Under the pieces are notes generated by a model. It was not told the origin of the DNA, searched no databases, and saw only the letters and a list, made by a program, of their open reading frames with translations. Of a stretch of DNA of 64,000 nucleotides, positions 34,266 through 46,700 are shown one piece after another. This DNA comes from Plectrocnemia conspersa (lineage: Eukaryota > Arthropoda > Insecta > Trichoptera > Polycentropodidae). A program made the position numbers and the translations under genes. The stretch is from positions 1 to 64,000 of the forward strand of contig VTFK01000291.1 in assembly GCA_009617715.1 (NCBI GenBank), written 5' to 3'. Every line of letters starts with the position of its first letter. Within the stretch, counting starts at the first letter, position 1.

Positions 34266-36060
34266 AGTGTGCATATAAGAAAAGGATTAAAATAACTTTT
34301 CAATTCATTGTAATAAAAAATGTTTGCGAAAACGTGTGAAAATGTATTTAGGTGTAAAAAATCAAAAAAAAAGTAATTATGTTCTTAAAATTATTGATAA
34401 CGCGTTATTTGCTAAAACAATATCCAAACTAAATACTATACAAATTATACAATTGGATCAAAGATTATTTCAAATTGAAAATTAACTACCTTAAAAAACT
34501 ATTCAGTTCGTTTTAAAAAGTTCAGAAATTAAATAAGACAATAATAATAAAATAGTAATTATCGAATTTTTTAAAGAAGTTCATTTATTATATATATATG
34601 AAGTTTTCCGTGGGTGCGTCCATAAGCCTCAAACAAAGACGTTGCACGGAGGTTAGGATGCGAAGAGAGAAGCGGCGGCTTCTGCGATCTTTTATGGTTT
34701 GAAAGTGGGATCTTGAAGTTCTGATGCATTGAACTCAGAAGTGTGATTTACAATAAAAATATCAGTGAAAGTCTCTGAGATAGTTGTTGTTGGTCGGCAG
34801 CGTTATTTTTATATTTATAGCTCTTCATAGGAGATTCTTGTTTCAGTCTCTTTCGGTGGGACGGCCAATTACAAAAAGAACTGTAGGTTTTTTGTAATGC
34901 CGTTGCTCGCTAGAGCAGATTACCAATGGCTATCTAGATGGAAATCCTGAATGAACAAGTTCATATTTTCAATGCGTTTGTGGCAATTGTGTGATGTTTA
35001 GATACAGTTACAGTTCAGAGAAAATCAATAAAATCGATTTGTATTTATCCAATTAATTAAATTAAAACATTTTAAATGTTGTCCAGTACACAATTGTTTA
35101 GCTTAGTAGCAAATAATATCATAATTTGTTATTAACAGAAATATTTAAAAATAAACATCAAGTAAATATTGTGAATTTGTGACAATATAAATGTACAAAG
35201 AAGCGTGATTAACAATAATTACGAGTTTTATTATATTTTTTCTGATTCGTAGCGTGTACTTTGACTTAATTTACAAAAAGATTTTCTCACGGTGGTGTTC
35301 CATTTAACAAAGATGCCCCTTTTGCCTTTTTTGACCTTTAAACCATTTTGGTTTATTACCGAACTGGATTTAACGCTGGGGTTTATGATTTAAAAGCGTA
35401 TTATTTAGATTCATACCCCTATAATTTTTTCTAAAATCATTTTGACCGTTTTCAGAATCCCTCCATTGGGTGGTACAATTGTTACATTGATGATCCAAAA
35501 AGCTTTAAGTAAGTTTTATTTCAATCAATTTTGAAGCAACTGTTACAGTTGGTCCTGGAAATATATTCTTGATAGTTATTTATGCAAATTTTTAACTTCT
35601 GAAACCAATCAATTGCGTAAAAATGGGCTGTGTTGTATTTTATTAAAATATATTTTATTTTATGCACTATACTGTCATTAGTAATAAATAATAAGTAGTC
35701 GTCAGAAAAAGTGTTTTTATTCAATAAAAAAAAATAGTTTTCAGCATTATTAATAATTTTATTTATAAAAGGTTTAAACCTAATCATTTTAGATTTATTA
35801 TAATATTATCAAAATACATTATTAATATATTAAAAATATTGGTATTATATGTATATTTATTGCGCTGAAAGGTATTGTATCGAGCCTTATTCATTATGTG
35901 ACGATTATGTTGTCCAGATTAGTTAGATAGCAAATAACGTTAGTGATATGATTTGATTAAAATTCATCATTGTTTTCATTTCAGGTCATGCTCGAGGTGT
36001 TGTTCAGAGAAAAAATTGACGTACCTTTTGCGCAATGTGCCCACGCACCTGGATTTTATG
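34266..36060. other. Upstream region of the neuropeptide-like gene
   Basis: No coding region recognised. 34600-34960 is GC-normal, with TTGCACGGAGGTTAGGATGC and GTCTCTTTCGGTGGGACGG, and may be an unidentified repeat. 35290-35520 is another less AT-rich segment that could be regulatory. The rest is AT-rich. Confidence 0.35.
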
Positions 36061-36061
36061 G

Positions 36062-36183
36062 TATATAAAGGGGAATCCAACTAGGAAACTGCCATAGTCC
36101 AAAACCCACAGTTACAACTCGTGGTTGCATCACGCGAAATCGTCTACATTTTTACCACTTCGACACCTATTACAGACATATAT
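36062..36183 (+). promoter_or_regulatory. TATA promoter and non-coding first exon of neuropeptide-like gene
   Basis: TATATAAAGG at 36062 is a good TATA box; transcription would start about 30 nt downstream, near 36092. The following leader ends at a consensus donor (TAT|GTAAGT at 36184), with no ATG opening a long frame. A matching acceptor (TTTTTTTCACAG) sits at 37708-37719, six bases before the start codon. The assignment to this gene is inferred from order, strand and splice signals. Confidence 0.6.
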
Positions 36184-37725
36184 GTAAGTAATAAATGTAT
36201 TTATTATTTTAATACTAAAATTCACATTATTAATTTATAAATATATAAATAATTAATTATTGTATATTTATGAAAAAATCATATTAGTTGATATGAAATC
36301 AATTATTTTCTACAACCCACATAACGAAGTATATATTCGATTTAAAATAACAAAAGGACTTCAATACAGTTTTTTATTATTATTAAATAAAAAAATTTGC
36401 AATTAACGTTTCAATTGACAAAAGTTTAACCTACGGAGTTAATATATAAAAGTTAGTACGGCCACGTAACGAATTGTGAAAAAAATATATAAAAAAACAA
36501 GCTTTTATAGTAAACTTTTTTATTATATATCACGTGTTTTCAGAAAAAAAATACCATAATCACGACGATTGAATGACTTGTCCAGACATAATATTTTACC
36601 ATTCAATACTTTATTTATTTTTTATATTACAAATAAGGTTATTTGTATTTTTTTATTATTATTTTTGCATGGAATTTAAAATTAAATTTACCTTTCACTT
36701 AATATGTCAAATAAGATATTTAATCAGAGTTAAAATATCTTAAGCTCTCATAGAATATTGGGTATACAAATTGCTGAATATTTAATTTGGTTTATCTTGC
36801 TTTTTAATTTTGAAAGCTCTGTTGCTGATACCTTTACAATTGATTTATATTTACTGATATTTAAGTAAGCACTTGATTCATGTATATAGACTCAATCGAT
36901 CTATTTAATTAGGTAAAAAGTTTTTTAGTATTTCTATATTTAATATTCTGTATCAAATAATGGTTTTTCGTCAAAAAAATATATATTAATAATAATTTAT
37001 TGATGTTTCATTAATAGAAGTTTATTATTAGTTTTATATTTAATATATAAGGATATATACATTTATACATCCTCGATATATTTATAGAAGAGTTGCGGAC
37101 AACTATTGAACATTTGACGTAATTCTTAATAAACTATTTTTGTTGAGGTAAAGTTGTATTAGTTAGTAATTTGTTTTTATTATTTAGTTTGCTTTCACTG
37201 TAAGATTATAAAGAGTGTTACTACATGTTTTAAGTTTAGTTCATTTTTGATACATATAAATTTACAATGTATTATTTAAGAATTTTTATTTTTTATAGGA
37301 ATAAACAAGCTGTCTTTAAAATTAATATTATATATAATTTTCAAGCTGTTTATTCAATTGATGATAATTTATTTATTTATTTGATATATCAGATATATCA
37401 TTAATTTGTGAAAAGTTATACACTGGAGCTTTAAATATAATCTTAACGACAAACAACCATCTTAATAAACGGGAACACGGATTAATAACATCGAACGAGT
37501 AAACTTTTTCATAAGCCTATAAAAAATAAAATACATGTAATATTGTACATTATCAATTTGAAAAGAATAAAACGTAGAAGAAATCAATTATGTAACGATA
37601 TTTATCTATATACGTGGCGCGTTTTTTTTACGTTTTTTTTATATCTAAGAGTTGCGCGTAGATTCGATGTATATTTAATAGAAAAACGTAGTCGATTTAT
37701 GTGTAGATTTTTTTCACAGATTGAT

Positions 37726-40700
37726 ATGGTTCCGAAGCCTACTGTTCTGCTGTTAGGGGTTTTCCTAGTGCTGGTGTCTCTGGCATTCGCGTCAGAGTAC
37801 GACGACTATGGACCAGGCAAGCAACAATTCGCACAACTGCATCGATATATGGAAATGAAGCCGAGGTAATGTATATTTTTACTTTTCGCAAATTAAAGAC
37901 GTGCTCATGAAAAATTCTGTCACCAAAGTGTTTTTAATAAGGCATTAAGAATTTAAAGAAAAATAATTCGAAATGGAAACAGCGCTGCTTTTCTTGACGC
38001 TCTTTCTCTTGTGTTTTCTGCGAGAAACGTAATTAAAGCATTTTATGCCTAATGTTTTTAAAACATTAAGATTTTTTTGGTATTTTCTGGAAGTGGCGAC
38101 CTTTATTTATTTATATGTTATTATCTCATTACTACGTTGACGTATTTTTACTAATTGAAACGAAATAAGTCTCCTCGCATATAATATTAATATAAGTGTT
38201 CCTCGTATTGATTTTACATGGAAAATAATGCCTTACTAACTATTAGCTTCAGTGGTATATTGACACTATAATACTGGCGATAAATCACGATTAACAAAAT
38301 TTGATTAAATCAGCATAAAAAATATGTAATAATAGGACATGTGTATATATAATCATATTTTATCAGAAATATATACATATATGCTAGATGAATATGAAAA
38401 GATGTAAGCTCTAAATTATTTTATTTCATTTAATTAGATGTCAATGAGAAATTTATCTCGTTTTATGTACATACATCTGTAAGTTATTTATCAATATGAA
38501 TTAATTACGGTACAACCACTAGATCCAATTTAGTAGCGAAATCGAATTCTCTAATAATACGAAATTGTTGAACAAATAGTAATTTTTCATTTATTTTATT
38601 CAATTACCTAAAATAACTTTAATTCAATTTTATATACTGTTGACTTTTTCTATACATATTTTTTAAGAAAAATCATTATTATATATATTTTAATGGTCCA
38701 TCAAAAACATTCTAAATATTTAAAAATATATTAATTATGATTATAGCGACGTATAAAATATATTGTTAAATTTAGTTTCTGTTTTAATATACACATAGTA
38801 AAAAATATCAGTATATTTATATTTTTTATATGTATATATATAAATAAATATATCAAAACTAGCAAAAAAATAAAATACTGTAACAGAAAAAGTAATTTTT
38901 ACAACACTTTTATTATCATTTTTACTTCTTCAATTTAATGTAAAACTTTAAATGAGTTAAGATGTATTTAATATATTATTTTATAATTAACCAATTTTCG
39001 CGTAATCTATTAGTAAAAAATAAAAAGTTAAAAATACGATATTTGAAAATTGGAAAAATAAATTTGGTCTATTTTGTAGCAAAAGCAAATTGTTTTTGCT
39101 TTTTTATTTTATTGTAAAGCTTAAAATACGGTAAATTTTAATAAGTTATATTTAACTATATGTTAATTATATTTTTGATCGATTTGTCCAAACAAAAGTG
39201 TTTCGGAAAAATTAAAATTTTAATTATGAGGAAAATTAATCGACTTTATCTAAAAACGTAATATTAATTATTTTTATTTTTATCGAAAAAATCGTATTGT
39301 TAAGTATAATTTACTTTAATAAAAGAACGAGATATTTATATCGCAATTGTATAAGCATTATATATTTATTAAAAAAAATTCTAGCAAAATATAATTCTAA
39401 AATTATATTTGTAAAATCGTATTTTAAAATTGGTAAAAAGATACAATAATTATTATATAAAAAACTAAATTTTTAACTACAATTTAATATTTTTTTATCG
39501 TTTTTCTCGACGTAATGTGCGGTATCCATTTCCATATTTATGTTTAACCTCACTCGTTACATTCTTAAAAAGAGCTTTTACATTTTAAAGTTGATAATAA
39601 CGCCTCGCTCGACTAACAAAAACGAAACGTGGCATTAGTTAAGAAATGAATCCTTAATGCTTTTAAAATTAGTATGCATTGAAATTTAAAAGTTTTATTT
39701 ATATACTGAAATATTTAAGATAGTACATTATGTATAAGGATACACATACTAATAGAATTATTAGGTGTTTTGTATTATATTTCAATGGCAGTTACGGATC
39801 GTCTGAGAGCATAAAATGTCTCATGTGTGTGCTTCACTAATCTAAGTGACTATAAAGAACGATATGGTATCGTTTTATATATGCGTTGTATAAAATTAAT
39901 TTAATATTTAATAAGCATCAAGATGTACATTAAACTGATCATATTATTAAATTGAATATATATGTTGATAATTGATATGTCCATCACAGTACCTCTCACA
40001 TACAACTGTTATCAGATAATTTGAAAATCTGGTGTGTGAAGCAGATATATTAAATCTGGCGTTTAAAATTCTGCACCTGTTCCCTATGTAATTACCTTTC
40101 TCACAACGCATCACCTATCCCTATCGCCTTTGTGGCACTTACACAGAATATAATATATCTGATCTCATACACAATACTTTTACCCTTTATATTTTGGGTT
40201 TTTATATGAATTTCTTTTTTATTATAAATACGTTACAACGGGATCAAAACCAGCAACTACTTGGACAGATATAAAATTCTATAAATCGTGTATTTTATTC
40301 ATTATAAAATATTATTATAGTTTACAATTATTATATGCCTCTATTGAAGACCTAGCTCGATTTTATTTTAATTAATTATTAAAATAATTATCCGTGACAT
40401 TGAGAAATTTATATTAACTAAATTTGCGAGAATCGATCAAAATTATAATTATATATGATAATATTTACTAATTAGAAACTCTTTAAAATGTAATTTAAAC
40501 CCAGGTCTCTTAGGTACAAGTAATCGATTTATAACACTACTCTATCGTGCCGTTTAAAATGTATCTTAGGGTTACATGAAGTTTTTGAAGAATGTGTTTT
40601 AATTAAATTCATCACATAACTAACGTACAAAAAAAACTTAGTAATGAATGCTATTATTTGTGTACGATATAAAAAATATACGTCTAGTTATTTATATATA

Positions 40701-43700
40701 AATCCATAATGAACAAATTCAAAGTAGCATTCTTGAAAGATAAAATTAATATTCAATATTTAAAGAATCATATCCACATCTTCCAAAAATTTTATTTCAA
40801 TTAGGTCGAATTATTACTTGATGGAAATCATTGTTCAAAACTCTCAAATATTTCGACTTAAAAGTAGACGAATTAAAAATTTATTTAACAATGTGATTTG
40901 AAATTCATTGTATTAATATTTAATTTAAATATATAATATTATTTTATTAGTATTATCTCACTTAAAATATTAAATATATTTTATTATTTTTTAAAGAGTA
41001 ATTTTTTTTATAATGTGTCTTGAGATTATTATAAATGATTTTTTCTTAATTGCTTTACTAAGTCTACGTGTATGAAACAGTTGATTGAAAAAAAATTAGT
41101 TAGTTGCCAAAAAGAGGGAATTTAAAATTATAACATTATGAAGATTAATTTAGATCGTAAATAAATACTGACTCAATGTTAAAAAAGTTAGGAGAAAAAG
41201 GGTGTAATAAAATGTTTATTTTTTGAGATTTATTTAATAAAAAAAGTTACAGTTCTGCAGTGATTTAAAATATAAAAAAAAATTTAATAAGTAATTGTAG
41301 TATTGAATCAGATAGTAATATACTTTCTATGTAATTAATCATAGTAAAATATAATACAACCATTAAATGTTTAGTTTTAATTAAATATATTTATATGTTC
41401 CAGTTGTTTAATTAAAATTAAGCTTAGAATAAACTAGTATTTAATATTTAGTTTTATATTATTTTTATATATTATAGTAGTAAATTAAGATTGAATTTCA
41501 ATATTATTTTAATTAAATTTTCATTACTTATCGGTTAATAGATATTAATTTACTCAGGCACGCTAAGGATTTCGTACAGTAAATATAAATGTAAAATTAA
41601 AAGCAAATTAAATATTTTGCTTTAAAATACTATATTATATTTTATTTAACAAATAATTCGAATTAAATATTATATTGATGTCTTGTTTGTAAGACGTAGA
41701 CTTTTTTTATAAATCAATATAATTAATTATTTTCAACACTTTTTCTTTGATAAAAAAAACCGTCTTATTAATTTTTTAACGTAGCGTAGCTTATATTTTC
41801 ATTTTAAAGTTATGATTTTTTCGATTATATTTATAATTGTTTCAAGTAGAAGAATTTTTTATATAAATATTGCTGCAAAATACAATGCTCATTATTTTTT
41901 TACATTACAAAATTTTGGTTCAATAATCCAATTACAATATACATATATTCTACTGCTATTTTTAGATGGCGTAAATATGTTTTGCTATTGTACAATATAT
42001 ATTTTTTCGATTAAAAACTAAATACAATATAAATGCAAATTTCGTAGCAAATAAAATGTGATTATAGTATATTATATAAATATACATTTCATAAATCTTT
42101 TAAATTAATAAAATTTATTTAGTTTTCACTTCAATGATTTTTTTATAAATCAGTATAATTTTTCATTTTTAATATGTAGACAAAAGTAATGATTTTAGTA
42201 ATTTTTTTAATCTTAAGCTGTATTTACAGCTTGTTTGTGATTTTAACTTATGTGTTTTTTTCATAATTATATATGTTTATACTAGAAAAATTATTTTTTT
42301 AACATGATTATCGCTACAAAGTAATGTTTAGTATTTTTTCATATTTATTATAATAATGTGTATTTAAAAGCCTATGTATGGTTTTTTTACTATAGTTTTT
42401 TTATATTCATAATGTTCACCAGATTTAAAAAAAAATTAACTTTTAGAAAAACTAGTAAAGAATTAAAAATTATCTATGGTTTTGAAAAAATAAAAAAAAT
42501 TGTTAAAAACAACCATTAAAAATTATTTAAAAAAACTGTTTTGTCTAGTTTGTATTTAACATAAAATCTAAAGTAGATTTGTATGAAATTAAACTTTTAA
42601 ATGATCTATAAATTAATTCTTATATATGCAATTTAAAAATTGTGAAATAAAAACAACAAATTATATTTTATGATAAGCAATTATACATATTATTAAAAAA
42701 ATATAAATTTTGTGGAAAATCATATATAGCTTTTATAAGAAAAAACTATTGATTTATATGAAAAAAAAAGTTGTTACAACATAAATTTTATTATTACAGG
42801 TTTTTAATATTTATATGGTAAAACTTTTATTAAAAAAAATTTTGTTAAAAATTGCTATTATATGCAAATTAAAAAAAACTGTTTTTGCTAATTTGTATCA
42901 AACATAAAAGCTGTCAAATCTATGGTATACAAATAATATAAAAACAAACCATAAAATGTTCTATAAACATTTATTAGATATATAAAAATTATTCTAAAAA
43001 AATTAAATAATACTCTCCTATAAGCATATAAAAAAAATCTTGTTGTACGTTGTAATTATATAAAACTTTCATGATACAAAATTTTAAATATTAATATAGT
43101 TTGTATATTCCACATAATTTCTATTTAAAGTCTTTGCTTAAGAATACTTTAAAATGCAATTAAAAGGTCATCCGCATCTTTCAGCAACAGCTTCAAACTC
43201 ATATCCATTTTTGTGAAAGCTTTGCGGTTAGTTATCATTATATAAGGGAGTTTTTCTCGCTGTTTTTAATTAAAACATCCCGCAGAAGAATCGCGACTTT
43301 AGGAAAGAATGCAAATTAGCAGGGAATGACGTGATAAGGGGGTACTTTGACACATTTCACATTTGAAATTCATGATACCGTGTCATGTCGCATAATTATA
43401 ATAAGAGAAATTTGTCACCGGAATCACAATAGGCTGCCATTAACATACTCATCGATTCGCGGGGGTTGAATAAATTTTGTGTGCTTCGACAAAAAATAAC
43501 AATACGTAGGTATAACGAATGAATAAAATATCACATCATGAAAGTGACGCAAAACACGCTACTTTCTGTATAATGTACATATTTTCCGATCCATTTTAGA
43601 AATTCTATATAAGCGCCTGGGGACTTTCAGATCCTTTGCAATTTTGTAAACGCGGGCAGTAGTTTTTTACAAAAATTACATTTCGAAAACTTTACTCCGG

Positions 43701-46700
43701 TGTTAGCTAACTTTTAAACGTGTCACACTTTACCTTTATTCGAATTTTATATGCAGCCGAAGGGCGCAAATATCTTAGGCGTGTTTAAGTTAAGATAAAG
43801 GCTAAGTAAAAGAATCGAGCTTTATGATATTAAATATAGACTAAAAAATTACTTTTTACCTTAAATTTATTTTTGAAATTTCAACCTTTTCGTTAACAGA
43901 TTGCTTATAAAATCGCTATGTATATACATATATAAACGTTTTTCATACCTGACTTAACACCGCAATTTCAATTTGGTTTTATTCCGAGGCGATTAATATA
44001 GATATTACCTTTTCAAAATTACTCTTTTAAGACTTTGTCGTTTTAATAAATATGAGTTAAAGTTTGCGACATTTGGAATATTATAGTGATCCAAATTTTA
44101 ATTGTATAATTTTAAGTTTCTCATGATGCGCGTTTGTCTGAGCGTGATGAAACATATTATTTTAATACTTAAACTTATAAACTATTATAAGCATCACTCT
44201 AATAGTTATGTGGTGTAATTTGTGTACAATTGTTTTTTTGTATTATTTTTTATTTTTTTTAGATTAAATTAAAACCATCGTGGCCTAACAGGTTACCCCA
44301 ATGCGCCACAATGGTAAAATATATTTTTACTTAAAAATATGTTATAAAGTTATAGAAATAATTTATTTAAAAATCTTGTCTCTTACATATTATTTTATTC
44401 CAAATTAACTGCATAATTATACTGTATTGGAAAAAATACAAGTTTTATAATTAATTCAAGTTAAATATTTTCAGATCATACAAATCAAAGTTAACAATAT
44501 AATCCCTATTTAAAAGTGAGCCCATTGTAAACATTTGCATTAACTAATCTAAAACATACCGGTAATATTTGATTAACGCCGAGATTATCGATTCCTGCCG
44601 TATATATTAAAATATATTTATCACACCGTTTATCGGTATCGCTTTAATTGTATATATTACCATGGTTAAATAAGTGTTAACCAATCAGATAGCATCCTTG
44701 ATAAGTTTGCATAGTTTGATTGATTCCCCTGTGTAATTAGCTTAATCCCCAATTATATAGATAACGGTCGCGTATTTACGCACAAACGTTTAAGGATTCT
44801 AATAATACAATGGATTGTGTGACGAAATCCTAAATTATTGTTAATAAAAAATACTGCTACGTCATAAATGTTGAGTGTTGTACAAGTACAAGTGTCACGA
44901 GTGAATTGTAAGCACGTCTCAAAGTTTACGCTTCTGCATTTGTCACATGAAAAAAGTTTTTGTCTAAATTTGAAGCTGGGATATGATGAGTTTTTAGCAA
45001 ATACAAAACTTCAAGTTCCTGATTTATTTCAGGAGTTTTGATGTATTGCATTTCTATTTAAAGTTTAAATATTATTTAGAAGACACCGAAGAACAAATAC
45101 ATGGGTTAGTCATCATAGATAGTCACTTAGTTATAAATACTTTTGATATAGAATTATTTAAGTGAGAAATAGATGCAAGTGGAAAAGCTTTTTATGAACA
45201 GTGAGATAATGTGAGGTGATGAATTTTAATCAAAAGTGAGGATTCTAAAAATATATTATTAATTTATTTATTGATTATTAAAACTTGAATTATCTAGCTT
45301 ATTTTTTACAATAAAACAATGCTGGTACTTGTGATAAAACATATTATTTAATGAAATGTGGCTATTTTAATTTAGATCATTTACAAAATCAAAATATCAC
45401 AGACATCTGCAAAAATATTATAAAGGTATTTTTATAAAATAATTTATTTTATTTTTAATAAATATTATGTAATATATTTTTGCAAAATGTTATTTAAGGT
45501 GTTATTGTCCTTATGTACATGTTTACTACAGAAATAAATTATTACAATAGAACCGTTGTAATAAATTACCCTGAATACATTTTCAACAATCAAGGCTTTA
45601 TTATGTAAAAGAAAATTGATTTACTTGAATACTATTAATTACTTTCTATAAATACTACGTTTGAAAGTTGCACTGTTTTCTTAAAAAATATTTTTAGTAT
45701 TATATATAATATTCTGTTAGACTTTATGGGGCACGTAAATATAATTGTATGGTAATTAAAAGTTTGATGAATTACTTTGTGACGAAACCGCGTTCTTTCA
45801 ACAATTTATAATTCACTTATTCAGTGCTATGTTTTAATTAAAAGTGTTTTAAGTATATTATGTTATATTAAAATTAGCGGATTGTAAATGTATGCATATT
45901 TATTATTTATATAAGCTTTTAGCATTTTATATTTGAATAGTTAAAATAAATGGTTCTATAAATATATAATGGTTTATAAATATCTGTGTTTCAACTAATT
46001 ACATATTACTTATCCCAGTTTATTATATATGCAAATACATGTTCCCATCAGTTTTTCTTTTTTAATAGTAAAAAAATATAATTTAACACAACCGGATATT
46101 TACGAAAATATGAGAACTAAAGTGCATCAAATAATTTTGATTGGAACCATGCATGCAGTTCTAATATTTTTTTTTCATTTTATAACTGAACCCCTTAAAA
46201 AAATACTTTCCCTATCATAATTTTAAAGTTACCGAATTCTAAAAAATATATAGGCTGCTTCAAATAAAAATGTACATAGTCAAAACTAATGTTCATAAAT
46301 ATGTACATGTTATAATAATATGTAATATTCACAAAATGATTTTATTACAAGTAACTTTCATTTTAAAATTATTAAGTACCTATCCAAAATTATTCCCTTT
46401 ATATAAACATATTAATTTTAATTATTTATATAGATTATTTGTTTCTGTCTTTACACAAAACCATTGTTTTTTGATGTTAAATAGTGTTTTTGCAAATTTT
46501 AAAGTTATTTTTGATACTGCATAGCAGGCGCGTACTGTGAGATATATTTCCTTTCGCTCGTTCGCGTGTTAAGTGACGAGAGTGAGTGAGAGATAAGGGC
46601 CGTACGGAACGCGTGTAACGCACGCCCTTATCTCTCACTGATTTTCGTCACTTAACACAGTTTTATGACTCTTTTAACGAGTCTTGATTATGGGTGACTC

